Position numbers and translations under genes: made by a program. This document shows, in pieces, positions 43,282 through 52,198 of a DNA stretch of 64,000 bases. How positions within the stretch are numbered: the first letter of the stretch is position 1; every line of letters begins with the position of its first letter. Origin of the DNA: Haloferax mediterranei ATCC 33500 (lineage in GTDB: Archaea; Halobacteriota; Halobacteria; Halobacteriales; Haloferacaceae); contig NC_017941.2 in assembly GCF_000306765.2 (NCBI RefSeq), positions 2,294,001 to 2,358,000 of the forward strand, in the 5' to 3' direction. The notes beneath the pieces were generated by a model. That model saw only the letters and a list, made by a program, of their open reading frames with translations, ran no database searches and was not told the DNA's origin.

Positions 43282-44213
43282 CAACAGCCAGCCGCGACGT
43301 CGTCATCATCGGTGGTGGTCCAGCGGGATGCGCTGTCGGGGTCTGTACTGCCCGATACGGACTCGACGCCGTGATATTCGACCGGGGGAACTCATCACTT
43401 CGCCGTTGTGCGTTTCTGGAGAATTACCTTGGGTTCCCTGCGGGTATCGACATCGAGACGTTCTACAAACTCATGCACGACCACGCCGTTGAGGCGGGCT
43501 GTGACCTCGTATCCGACATGGTCGAGTCTGTTGAGCGTACGGATGGTGGCTTCCGTGTTCGGACCCAAGACGGCCGCTCCGTCCTCGCCCCACGAGTCGT
43601 GGCGGCGACCACCTACGATGGCGAATATCTCAGGGGACTTGACAGCGACGAGGCGATGTTCGACACCCATGAGCATCACGGTGAGGTTCACGAAGAGTTC
43701 GACCGTGAGTACGCCGACGCCGACGGACGGACTTCGGTCGACGGACTGTACGTGGCCGGGGGTCTCGCTGGACATGGCGAACAGGTACTCGTCGCAGCCG
43801 GGCACGGAATGACCGTCGGCCGTGAACTGCTGGCCGATGTCCGCCGCGAAGAAGGGTACTGGGAAGAAGCCGCCCCCCACTACGACTGGCTTCGGCGGCG
43901 TGCGGCTCTCGATTACGACTGGGACGACGAAGAGACCTGGCACCGGCAATTCGCGGATCACAGGGTAGCTGACGACCACGACATCGATCAGGAGCGACTC
44001 CAACGGGTCCGCCAGCGCGAAATCGAGTTCGTCAAATCCAACCACCTCGACCGGTCGGAGATTGACCATCGTCGAGAACGCGCACAACGACGGCTCGCTA
44101 CTCATCTCGACGAGGAACTCCTCCTCGAGGTCATCGACGACGATCGGTTACGGGAATACATGGCCGAACAGGCGGAGACGGCGGGTAATGGCGGGAGGGA
44201 CATTCGCGACTAA
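43278..44213 (+). CDS. Thioredoxin-reductase-like FAD oxidoreductase (iron-regulated)
   Basis: A 311-residue pyridine-nucleotide-disulfide-type flavoprotein. The N-terminus has DVVIIGGGPAGCAVGVCTAR; the second FAD contact is VDGLYVAGGLAGHGEQVLVA with AAGHGMTVGREL. The CxxC redox centre of thioredoxin reductase is absent and the NADPH-binding domain is shortened. A charged helical C-terminal region of about 100 residues (DWDDEETWHRQF onward) is added. Placement after an iron operator and before a siderophore-type binding protein suggests a ferric-siderophore reductase; this is inference. Confidence 0.8.
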   Translation: MTTASRDVVIIGGGPAGCAVGVCTARYGLDAVIFDRGNSSLRRCAFLENYLGFPAGIDIETFYKLMHDHAVEAGCDLVSDMVESVERTDGGFRVRTQDGRSVLAPRVVAATTYDGEYLRGLDSDEAMFDTHEHHGEVHEEFDREYADADGRTSVDGLYVAGGLAGHGEQVLVAAGHGMTVGRELLADVRREEGYWEEAAPHYDWLRRRAALDYDWDDEETWHRQFADHRVADDHDIDQERLQRVRQREIEFVKSNHLDRSEIDHRRERAQRRLATHLDEELLLEVIDDDRLREYMAEQAETAGNGGRDIRD

Positions 44214-44343
44214 TATCCAATAGAATTGGGAGACGACGCCGTGGCAGTGACGCAAGGTCCACCGCTGGACCGGACAGACCAGGGTGGCAGAGAGCCCTGT
44301 TCTCGTAGCTGTCCAGGGTACAGGTAGAAATAGTTATGTGTTT

Positions 44344-44357
44344 TTAGGTCAGCCTAA
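44344..44357. promoter_or_regulatory. DtxR/IdeR-type iron operator (second copy)
   Basis: TTAGGTCAGCCTAA shares TTAGG-N4-CCTAA with the site at 43018, and the arms extend to TTTTAGG and CCTAAAA. It ends four bases before the ATG of the binding-protein gene at 44362, overlapping the presumed start of a leaderless transcript. Confidence 0.75.
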
Positions 44358-44361
44358 AAGC

Positions 44362-45561
44362 ATGGCAACAGAGACCGACGTTCACGAGGTTCCGACACGG
44401 AGGGAGATGATAAAGGGCGGCAGTACCATCCTCGGCGGAGGGCTGCTCGCGGGATGTACCAGCGATGGTGATAACCCAACGCCGGCAGATGGGACTGACA
44501 CGGCGACGAACTCGCCGCCGCCGACGGACAGTCCGACGTCGTACGAGGTGACCATCGAGCCGGCGGGGAGCCGCACGTTCGAGGAGGCTCCAGAAACGTA
44601 CGCGAGCATTCCCGGAGCGTGGATGGATATCGCGATGGGATTTGGCATCCAGCCGAAGGCTGTCGCGGCCTTCGATCGGCTCCCGTTGAAGTACTACGAT
44701 GCGCTCCCCGGCGTCGATTTCGATGCCGATGCCGTCCGAACGCTCGGTGAATCGGCCGAATCGCAGTACGATAAGGAGGTGTTCTACGACGTTGACGTTG
44801 ACGTCCATCTCATGGACCCGCGTATGCTGAAGAAGTACTCAGGGTGGAATGACGAGGACCTCGAAGAGATTGAATCGAACGTCGGCCCGATTCTCGGGTC
44901 ACTGATTCGGTTCCCGTTCGGCGGACGCGATCCGTACTACACGCTCTACGAGGCGTTCGAGAAGGCGGCTCAGATTTTCCAGCGTCAGGCCCAGTACGAG
45001 GCGTGGGTCACCCTCAAGGAGTCGTTCTACACCGACATCGAATCCCGTGTGCCCGTCTCGGGAGACGACATACCGACGGTCGCCGCCTTCAACTTCGGGT
45101 TCGACCCCGAGTCTGGGAAGTTCTTCGCGGCGAACATCGACGCGCCGCGGAACGATACACGGAGCTTCCGGATGCTGGGCGTCAACAATGCGTTCCAGGG
45201 CGAAGAGTACATCCCATTCAAGCCGATTGGGACCGAGAAACTCCTCGATGTCGACCCCGACTACATTGGGATGATCGGCTCCCTCTCGTATATCGATGAC
45301 ACTCAGTTCCAGAAGATTGTCGAGACGGCACAGGACCACGACACGCTGAGTCAACTACGTGCCGTCGAAAACGGGAACTTCGTCCGGACTGGCGGCCAAT
45401 ACATGGGACCGATTATCGACCTCTTCTCGGCGGAGGCGCTCGCCAAACAGCTGTATCCCGAAGAGTACGGCGAGTGGCCTGGTTCGATTCAGGATGTTCC
45501 CGAAGAGGAGCAGCTGTTCGACCGCCAGCGGGTCGCGGACATCATCAACGGCGACGTCTAA
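44362..45561 (+). CDS. Iron-siderophore ABC transporter substrate-binding lipoprotein
   Basis: A 399-residue lipoprotein. The Tat-type leader TRREMIKGGSTILGGGLLAGC gives lipid-anchored Cys32, followed by a Thr/Pro/Asp-rich tether. The mature part resembles haloarchaeal FepB/BtuF-like binding proteins: VTIEPAGSRTFEEAPETYAS, LPLKYYDALPGVDFDADAVR, DKEVFYDVDVDVHLMDPRML, and DPYYTLYEAFEKAAQIFQRQ. It should capture ferric siderophores outside the cell, but no permease or ATPase gene is beside it, so it must share one encoded elsewhere. Iron control is implied by the operator just before the ATG. Confidence 0.9.
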   Translation: MATETDVHEVPTRREMIKGGSTILGGGLLAGCTSDGDNPTPADGTDTATNSPPPTDSPTSYEVTIEPAGSRTFEEAPETYASIPGAWMDIAMGFGIQPKAVAAFDRLPLKYYDALPGVDFDADAVRTLGESAESQYDKEVFYDVDVDVHLMDPRMLKKYSGWNDEDLEEIESNVGPILGSLIRFPFGGRDPYYTLYEAFEKAAQIFQRQAQYEAWVTLKESFYTDIESRVPVSGDDIPTVAAFNFGFDPESGKFFAANIDAPRNDTRSFRMLGVNNAFQGEEYIPFKPIGTEKLLDVDPDYIGMIGSLSYIDDTQFQKIVETAQDHDTLSQLRAVENGNFVRTGGQYMGPIIDLFSAEALAKQLYPEEYGEWPGSIQDVPEEEQLFDRQRVADIINGDV

Positions 45562-45805
45562 TCCAGAAACGCATACAGGCTCCGACACTCATTACCTACG
45601 CACTCCCATGGCTATTTTCGGGAGCTATCTGAATCCAGCCTCGTATGCAGTAGACCATTCCTCTCAGAATCAGCAGGGAGAACTATTCTATGATACACTC
45701 CCAACCGAGCAGTAATCAGTAGCCGTCATTTTCAAATCCCGCCAAGCCTCCACACGGCTTCGCCGGACCGGGGCGTTCAAACGCTCGGCCGTCGCACATC
45801 ACCCC

Positions 45806-46894
45806 ATGAGCGACCACGACGACGCCCACGACGGCGGGCACGAGGAGTCCCACGGCGACGAGGGACACGACGATACCAACGAGGAGGGCGGCTACGAGAT
45901 GCCGCACCGAGAGGAGTTCCAGCACGACCCGTTAGGCCACGCCGAGGTTCACGGCGGCATGACCGTCGGCGAACTCGTCGAGCAGTACGGCCACGCCGGA
46001 ATCGGCGCGGCCGACGTTCACGAGGCGGCCGACATCTACGCCGAGATGCTGGCCGACGAGGACTGCACCGTCTTCATGTCGCTCGCCGGCGCGATGGTTC
46101 CCACGGGCATGCGTAAGGTCGTCTCCGACCTCATCCGTGACGGCTACGTCGACGCGCTCGTGACGACGGGCGCGAACTTGACCCACGACGCCATCGAAGC
46201 TATCGGCGGCAAGCACCACCACGGGTGTGAGAGCCACGACGAAAAGACCCACCGCGAGCACGACGAGACGCTCCGCGACGAGGAGGTCGACCGCATCTAC
46301 AACGTCTATCTCCCGCAGGAGTACTTCGCGCTGTTCGAGTCACACCTTCGAGACGAGGTGTTCCCGCCGCTCGAAGAAGAGGGCATCGTCAGCATCGAAC
46401 GCCTCTGCCGCGAACTCGGCCGCGCCAACAGCGAGGTCAACGAGCGCGAGGGAATCGAGGAAGATGCGGGCGTTGCCGCCGCGGCCTACGAGTGCGACGT
46501 CCCCATCTACTGCCCGGCAGTGCAGGACTCCGTCCTCGGCTTGCAGGCGTGGATGTACTCCCAAACCTCGTCGTTCTCGTTGGATGCGCTTTCGGACATG
46601 ACGCCGCTTACGGACCTCGCGTACGACGCCGACAAGGCCGGTTGTCTCCTCGTCGGCGGCGGCGTTCCGAAGAACTTCACGCTCCAGACGATGCTCGTCA
46701 CACCCGGTGCGTACGACTACGGCGTCCAGATTACGATGGACCCCGCGGCGACCGGCGGCCTCTCCGGCGCGACGCTCGATGAAGCTCGCTCGTGGGGGAA
46801 ATTAGAGAAAGACGCCCGGAACACGACGGTGCTGGGCGATGCAACCATCATGCTCCCGCTTCTGGTCGCGGCAGCCCGCGAGCGACTCGACTGA
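45806..46894 (+). CDS. dys: Deoxyhypusine synthase
   Basis: A 362-residue deoxyhypusine synthase, which transfers an aminobutyl (in archaea possibly agmatine-derived) group to the IF5A lysine using NAD+. The first 30 residues are His/Asp/Glu-rich (DHDDAHDGGHEESHGDEGHD). Core motifs: FMSLAGAMVPTGMRKVVSDL, LVTTGANLTHDAIEAIGGKH, LVGGGVPKNFTLQ, and SWGKLEKDARNTTV with the catalytic lysine at about 332. Its substrate IF5A and the agmatinase lie 4-5 kb upstream, separated by the iron islet. Confidence 0.96.
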   Translation: MSDHDDAHDGGHEESHGDEGHDDTNEEGGYEMPHREEFQHDPLGHAEVHGGMTVGELVEQYGHAGIGAADVHEAADIYAEMLADEDCTVFMSLAGAMVPTGMRKVVSDLIRDGYVDALVTTGANLTHDAIEAIGGKHHHGCESHDEKTHREHDETLRDEEVDRIYNVYLPQEYFALFESHLRDEVFPPLEEEGIVSIERLCRELGRANSEVNEREGIEEDAGVAAAAYECDVPIYCPAVQDSVLGLQAWMYSQTSSFSLDALSDMTPLTDLAYDADKAGCLLVGGGVPKNFTLQTMLVTPGAYDYGVQITMDPAATGGLSGATLDEARSWGKLEKDARNTTVLGDATIMLPLLVAAARERLD

Positions 46895-47021
46895 GTCGTT
46901 TTCGAATTCGATATTTTCAGTTCCTTGATTCGAGGCGTTGTCACTGGATTGATTGGCAAGTTCTCAACTCCGAGAACTGCGTACTAACATCTAACAGTCG
47001 CGACTGGCATCGTCGGGATGA

Positions 47022-48128
47022 ATGAAAGAGCCGTCGCTCGGGTCGATTATCGGAGACCGCTCCGATGTCGAACTCGCGGCCATCTTCGAGCGAATTTGGG
47101 AGGCACGAGGATACGAGGCACGGGTCAGGTTCCACGGCCCGGACGTGAACGTCGAAGCCGAGGGCGAAACACCTGAAGGGGCGCACCGTGAGATTCGTAT
47201 CTGGGTGACGTCGACCAGAGCCATCACTGCAGACATGACGAGCGCGTTCGTCAGGACCTGCAATCGGGCAGATATCGAACCCTACGTGGCTGCAGTCGGC
47301 CACGGCCGACTCGAAGCCGACGCGTACCAACCCGGACTCGTCGTGCTCGACGCACCTTCGATTGCCGTCGAAGTCCGCGAAACCGGCGTCGAGTCCTTCG
47401 TGCACCAACTCGTCGATGAGGATGACGAATCCACCGCGACGAACTGGTTGGGCGACCCCGTCGACGCCGACGGGGAGGCGGACGAAACTGCGACCGACGA
47501 AACCGACGACGAGGAGGACGGCGAAGACGACGATGACAAGATATCCCGCCGCGAGGCCGTGAAAAAGGCCGGCACGTACGTCACCGGCGGTCTCGTGACG
47601 TACCTGATTGTCGAGAAGATATCGGACATCGTCCAACGGTCTCCGAAACTTCGGGCGGCCATCTCGCGCCGTGCGGCGTGGGTCGAATCCCACCTCCCCG
47701 AGATTAACACCCCTACGGTCGAGTGGTCGGTGCCGACTCCCCAACCGCTCTACGACGACCCGAGGCAACCCAACCGCACGACTACGTCGAGCAAGCCCGC
47801 GAACGCGACAGCGATTCCATACGAGACGCTTCGGGAAGACCCTGCGGCATACACCGGAACGGCCGTCACGTACACCGGCCGAGTCGAAGAGACGATGGAG
47901 CGAGGTGAGATACGATTTGCGACGATTGCCGTCGAGGACTCGAAAGGCCGCCTTCGCGGTGATGTGGTTGCCCGCTGGCCCGTGGGTCAGTTTTTCGACG
48001 ACGATATCGGCTTTCGGCTCCTCGATACCGAGCGCGTCCGAATATGGGGTGTCGTTTCCGGTGCAGGGTCGTTGTCTGGGAGCAGGCAGTACCCACAAAT
48101 CGATGTCTCGGTGCTGGAGAAAGCGTGA
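47022..48128 (+). CDS. Membrane-anchored protein with restriction-endonuclease-like and OB-like domains
   Basis: A 368-residue protein of no named family known to me. The N-terminal ~130 residues (VELAAIFERIWEARGYEARV, VNVEAEGETPEGAHREIRIW, ITADMTSAFVRTCNRADIEP) have the pattern of Mrr-like restriction-endonuclease folds, though the catalytic residues are not obvious. An acidic linker (about 150-180) is followed by one hydrophobic segment YVTGGLVTYLIV. The C-terminal ~110 residues (ETLREDPAAYTGTAVTYTGR, then RVRIWGVVSGAGSLSG) look like a small OB-fold. Function unknown. Confidence 0.75.
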   Translation: MKEPSLGSIIGDRSDVELAAIFERIWEARGYEARVRFHGPDVNVEAEGETPEGAHREIRIWVTSTRAITADMTSAFVRTCNRADIEPYVAAVGHGRLEADAYQPGLVVLDAPSIAVEVRETGVESFVHQLVDEDDESTATNWLGDPVDADGEADETATDETDDEEDGEDDDDKISRREAVKKAGTYVTGGLVTYLIVEKISDIVQRSPKLRAAISRRAAWVESHLPEINTPTVEWSVPTPQPLYDDPRQPNRTTTSSKPANATAIPYETLREDPAAYTGTAVTYTGRVEETMERGEIRFATIAVEDSKGRLRGDVVARWPVGQFFDDDIGFRLLDTERVRIWGVVSGAGSLSGSRQYPQIDVSVLEKA

Positions 48129-48707
48129 CTAAACTCGGCTGAGACCGATGGTGATTACTCGATTGCGGGGCGATATACGGGTGGCCGATGACGACGGCAC
48201 CGTTCCGAACCGAACTAGGCACTCGGTGATGCGGAGCCCTATGAGTGCCGAGGCCGACCATTCTGGTCCCGTTTCAGACCAAATAAACCCAAGAAATCCA
48301 ATTTCAGGGAGTTTTGTAGCATATTGACTATATAGTCGTTCGGTGGTTGATTTTCATAGGATTTCAGTGGGCCGAGGGAGGCCCGAATGATTATTATCAA
48401 TCGATGGTGTCGCACAATTGTTCTCACGCCGTGTGAGAATGATGTCTGTCTCGACTGCGACCATTCGACCATATTTCCATACACTGACCGAGATGACGAG
48501 ATAACATCCGCGCTCTGTGCTCTCCAAGGTGAGTGGATTCATTTATGGATGTACTGGGAATTACGGATACTGTAGGCGTTTTCGCCATTTGCCGTCTGCG
48601 GAACCGTTTCGCTCCTCGTCTTTTCGGGGTGGTTAGCCGAGTGTGACCTGATCAGACCCGGATTGCCTGAACTATATTCGACAGACCTTCTATATCTAAT
48701 ACGAAAG
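48129..48707. other. AT-rich intergenic region with palindromes, no gene seen
   Basis: These 579 bases have low GC from about 48280 to 48560 and no convincing reading frame. They contain a perfect palindrome GACTATATAGTC (48326-48337), an inverted repeat TTCTCAC-N5-GTGAGAA (48421-48439), and GGGCCGAGGGAGG at about 48370, which resembles the acceptor end of a tRNA read in reverse and could be a trace of an integration site. The right end carries the promoter of the VOC gene (ACTATATTC about 34 bases before the ATG). Confidence 0.5.
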
Positions 48708-49112
48708 ATGAACGCACTACGAATTGACCACGTTCACCTCCGAATCCCGGAGGACGAGATCGAGCACGCAGTCGAATTTTATCAGGGCCACCTCGGGTTC
48801 CCGCTCGAAGGATTCGACGAGTACGAAGCGGGTGAGACACCGATTTTCCACTTCCGGCTGACACCAGACACGATTATCCACGTGAGACCGACCGACGAGT
48901 TCGTCCACCCTGAACGCGAGAACTTCGATCACCTCGCAATCATTCTGAACGAGGATATCAAAGACGTCAAGCAGGAACTCGAGGACGCCGGCGTCATTAT
49001 CGAGCGAGAAGGGACGCCCTACGGTGCGACTGGTGAAGCCCCAGCAATCTACGTTCGAGATCCGTTCGGCTATCTTCTCGAACTCAAAGAACCCGTCGTG
49101 GAAACAGCCTAA
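48708..49112 (+). CDS. VOC family protein (glyoxalase / ring-cleavage dioxygenase-like)
   Basis: A 134-residue vicinal-oxygen-chelate protein. It has two beta-alpha-beta-beta-beta modules: LRIDHVHLRIPEDEIEHAVE with metal ligand His8, FDHLAIILNEDIKDVKQELE with a second His, and GYLLELKEP with a metal-binding Glu. Such proteins are glyoxalases, fosfomycin-resistance enzymes or extradiol dioxygenases. It heads a same-direction group with a hydroquinone-reductase-like gene, a PLP decarboxylase and an HxlR regulator, suggesting a role in electrophile or quinone detoxification. Confidence 0.88.
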   Translation: MNALRIDHVHLRIPEDEIEHAVEFYQGHLGFPLEGFDEYEAGETPIFHFRLTPDTIIHVRPTDEFVHPERENFDHLAIILNEDIKDVKQELEDAGVIIEREGTPYGATGEAPAIYVRDPFGYLLELKEPVVETA

Positions 49113-49152
49113 TCGACGCACGCACACGACCACCAACTACAATTCAGCACAT

Positions 49153-50106
49153 ATGGGACGCCTCATCGACGGCCACTGGAAGACGACTGACGAATTGACC
49201 GAGAACGACCAGAATCGAAGTGACGATGGATTCCGGGAGCGGGTCTCCCCGGACTCTCGATATCCCCCGGAATCGGGACGCTATCACCTGTACATCGCCC
49301 GCGCCTGTCCATGGGCACACGGGGCTACCCTCGTCCGGAAACTGCTCGGGCTTGAGGACGTCATCTCAATGGACATCGTCGACCCCGACCGTGGGGCCGG
49401 TGGCTGGCAGTTCACCCCTGACAAACCCGGCTGTACGCCGGATTCCATCCACGATTCGGACTTCCTCCACGAAGTCTACACAGCAGCCGACCGGGAGTAT
49501 ACTGGCGGCGTCACCACGCCAGTCCTCTGGGACCGAGAGGACGGGACTATCGTCAACAACGAGTCCATCGAGATCATGCAGATGCTCGCGACGGCGTTCG
49601 CTGACCACACCGACGAGTACGACCTGTACCCGGCGGGCAAGCGTGACCGCATCGACGCGGTCGTCGAGAAACTGTACGAACCGATTCTCAAAGGCGTGTA
49701 TACTGCCGGCTTCGCGCAGTCGCAGGACACCTACGAGAGAGCAGTCGAGGCCATGTTCGACGCCCTCGACTACTGGGAGGACGTGCTCGATAACCAGCGA
49801 TTCCTCGTCGGGGATTCACTCACCATCGCCGATCTTCGACTGTTCCCCGCGCTGGTCCGGTTCGACCCGGTCTACTACACGCATTTCAAGTGTAACATCC
49901 GACGACTCGTCGACTATCCCAACCTCTGGGGATACACGCGCGACATTTACCAACACGACGGCGTCTCAGAGACGGTTAATCTCGACCACATCAAGAAGCA
50001 CTACTACCGGAGTCACACGGATATCAATCCGACCGGATTCGTGCCGGTCGGACCGAATATCGATTTTACGGCCTCTCACAGTCGCAAACGAACAGTAAGT
50101 AAATGA
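49153..50106 (+). CDS. Glutathione S-transferase family, glutathionyl-hydroquinone reductase type
   Basis: A 317-residue protein of the Xi-class GST / YqjG-ECM4 family, which reduces glutathionyl-hydroquinones using a catalytic cysteine. The active site YIARACPWAHGATLVRKLLG gives Cys52. Other marks are YTGGVTTPVLWDREDGTIVN, VNNESIEIMQML, and the C-terminal helical domain RFLVGDSLTIADLRLFPALV. Haloarchaea generally use gamma-glutamylcysteine rather than glutathione, so the thiol partner may differ. It lies 40 bases after the VOC gene; the start is at MGRLIDGHWK, the family N-terminus. Confidence 0.92.
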   Translation: MGRLIDGHWKTTDELTENDQNRSDDGFRERVSPDSRYPPESGRYHLYIARACPWAHGATLVRKLLGLEDVISMDIVDPDRGAGGWQFTPDKPGCTPDSIHDSDFLHEVYTAADREYTGGVTTPVLWDREDGTIVNNESIEIMQMLATAFADHTDEYDLYPAGKRDRIDAVVEKLYEPILKGVYTAGFAQSQDTYERAVEAMFDALDYWEDVLDNQRFLVGDSLTIADLRLFPALVRFDPVYYTHFKCNIRRLVDYPNLWGYTRDIYQHDGVSETVNLDHIKKHYYRSHTDINPTGFVPVGPNIDFTASHSRKRTVSK

Positions 50107-50160
50107 CATCGGCCCAATGAGTCCCTGTATTCGAAGTCACTGGGGAGAGAAGCGGTCCAT

Positions 50161-51600
50161 ATGAATCGTTCCAACTCGCCCGAAACAGGATTCATCGATC
50201 CGAGTGGGGCTAACGCCGAAGCCATCCGGGATCTCACCGAGGACGTGCTCGATCAGCTCCTCGGGCAGCTCGGAGCGGCCGAAAAGCGGTCGCCGTTACC
50301 TGACGAGTCGACCGCCCCTACGGGAACGATTCCAGAATCACCACGGTCCCAGACCGACCTTCTCGACGACCTCGAGACCATCGCTGCTGGGTCGATGAAC
50401 CCCGCGCATCCGGGATATATCGGTCATATGGATACGATGCCGACGACGGTATCGGTACTGGGTGACCTCGTCGCATCGGCGGTCAACAACAATATGTTGA
50501 GCGTGGAGATGTCGCCAGTATTCTCGGAACTCGAGGTCCAGTTGACCGAGACCATCGCCAGCGAGTTCGGCCTCGGCCCCAACGCCGGTGGGGTCCTCGC
50601 CAGCGGGGGGTCACTCGCGAACCTACATGCCCTCTCGGTCGCTCGAAACCAAGCATTCGATGTTCACGACGATGGGCTCGCCGGACTGGATGGTGAGCCG
50701 GTGCTGTTCGCGTCAGACGTTGCACACACCTCCCTACAGAAAGCCGCGATGCTGCTGGGGCTCGGGACCGACGCGGTCGTCGCCGTCGAAACGAACGCGA
50801 ACTCTCGAATGAAGCCGAGCGCGCTGAACCAGGCGGTCGAACAGGCCGAACGAGACGGTCGCGTGCCCTTCTGTGTCGTCGCGACCGCTGGCACGACCAC
50901 GACTGGGAACATCGACCCGCTCCCGGCGGTTCGTGATGTCGTCGATGAACATGACCTGTGGTTCCACGTCGACGCGGCCTACGGCGGGGCGCTCGTCTTC
51001 TCCGAAGCCGAACGGGACCGACTGGATGGCATCGAGGGGGCCGACTCCGTGACGTTCAACCCCCAGAAGTGGTGTTACGTCGCGAAAACGTGCGCCATGG
51101 CTCTGTTCGCTGATTTGGACATCTTACAGGAGGACTTCCGGGTTGGGGCGCCGTATATGCGCGGTGACGATGCGATTCCGAACCTCGGTGAACTGAGCGT
51201 CCAAGGGACCCGGCGGGCGGAGGTTCTGAAACTTTGGCTCACCTTTCAGCACCTCGGCCGGGAGGGACTCGGACAGTTAATCGACGAGAGCTACCGCCTG
51301 GCGGCTGTGATTCGTGACCGCGTCGCTGACCAGGATGCGCTGGAGCTGGCCAGCGAGCCAGAGATGAACATCGTCTGTTTCCGTGCCGCCCCGGACTGGT
51401 GTCCACCGGACGAGCGAGATGCACTCAACGGACGACTCCAGCGCTACCTGCTCTCCAGACAGGACGTCTTTGTCTCGCTACCGACCTATCGGGACACACG
51501 GTGGCTCCGAGTCGTCCTATTGAACCCATTCACAGACAAAACGACGCTTGATCGACTGTTCGACGGAATTGATCTCTTCCTAGAGGCTGAACGACCGTAG
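50161..51600 (+). CDS. Group II PLP-dependent decarboxylase
   Basis: A 479-residue pyridoxal-phosphate decarboxylase of the aromatic-amino-acid / diaminobutyrate / glutamate decarboxylase group. It has GYIGHMDTMPTTVSVLGDLV, ASGGSLANLHALSVARNQAF, LWFHVDAAYGGALVF with Asp271 facing the cofactor, and FNPQKWCYVAKTCAM with Lys303 forming the Schiff base. The substrate amino acid is not determined; relatives take diaminobutyrate, tyrosine, tryptophan or cysteine sulfinate. It lies 54 bases after the GST-like gene in the same direction. Confidence 0.93.
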   Translation: MNRSNSPETGFIDPSGANAEAIRDLTEDVLDQLLGQLGAAEKRSPLPDESTAPTGTIPESPRSQTDLLDDLETIAAGSMNPAHPGYIGHMDTMPTTVSVLGDLVASAVNNNMLSVEMSPVFSELEVQLTETIASEFGLGPNAGGVLASGGSLANLHALSVARNQAFDVHDDGLAGLDGEPVLFASDVAHTSLQKAAMLLGLGTDAVVAVETNANSRMKPSALNQAVEQAERDGRVPFCVVATAGTTTTGNIDPLPAVRDVVDEHDLWFHVDAAYGGALVFSEAERDRLDGIEGADSVTFNPQKWCYVAKTCAMALFADLDILQEDFRVGAPYMRGDDAIPNLGELSVQGTRRAEVLKLWLTFQHLGREGLGQLIDESYRLAAVIRDRVADQDALELASEPEMNIVCFRAAPDWCPPDERDALNGRLQRYLLSRQDVFVSLPTYRDTRWLRVVLLNPFTDKTTLDRLFDGIDLFLEAERP

Positions 51601-51803
51601 CCTACTGGAGATGACTTCATGAGCGATACGTATCCCATCCCGGTTCAGTCATTCCAGTTTACCCTCATCTAAATATAGAAGTCGCGCTACCAATTACGAT
51701 AAAGGCGCAAATCACCTGTACAGCCGGTACGCTCATCAGTATCTGAGAGGCACAAGGCAATCCAAGACAAATGCTTACATTGGGGGACTGCCGTATAGCC
51801 GAT

Positions 51804-52190
51804 ATGGTCCCAGCACCCGACGAGGAGATCGATGACAACCTACGAGAGGTTCGGGAACTCACACCGGAAGCATGTTCGGGCGTTCAATCGCTGGATCAGT
51901 TCGGCACCAAGTGGCGGCTTCGGATTCTGTATAACCTGTTCGATGGCGACCACCGATTTAACGAGCTGAAACGAGCCTCTGGGGCGAGTTCGTACACACT
52001 CTCGCGGGTGCTCGAATCGCTCGAGGAAGACGCAATCGTCGACCGCCGTGTCGAGGAAGGGCCGCCCGTCGAGACCCACTACAGCCTGACTGAGAAGGGT
52101 GCAGCACTCCAGCCAGTGTTCGACGCAATCGACGAATGGAATGCAGAGTGGGTGGGTGAGAATGGCGAAGAATGCCACAGAAACGCATGA
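51804..52190 (+). CDS. HxlR family winged-helix regulator
   Basis: A 128-residue HxlR regulator: LDQFGTKWRLRILYNLFDGD, HRFNELKRASGASSYTLSRV with the recognition helix, and DRRVEEGPPVETHYSLTEKG. Bacterial HxlR proteins such as YodB and CatR sense quinones, diamide or formaldehyde, often by one conserved cysteine near the N-terminus; here the only early cysteine lies in TPEACSGVQSL, a plausible sensor. The gene closes the VOC, GST-like and decarboxylase group. An in-frame ATG at 51771 is an alternative start. Confidence 0.88.
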   Translation: MVPAPDEEIDDNLREVRELTPEACSGVQSLDQFGTKWRLRILYNLFDGDHRFNELKRASGASSYTLSRVLESLEEDAIVDRRVEEGPPVETHYSLTEKGAALQPVFDAIDEWNAEWVGENGEECHRNA

Positions 52191-52198
52191 CGTGTGAG

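Noticed and set aside
45608..45715. 35-codon frame starting MAIFGSYLNPASY after the binding lipoprotein
   Set aside because: Too short, no promoter, no family, and not supported by composition.
48387..48575. 62-codon frame in the AT-rich gap
   Set aside because: Cys/His/Trp-rich random composition and no start signal.
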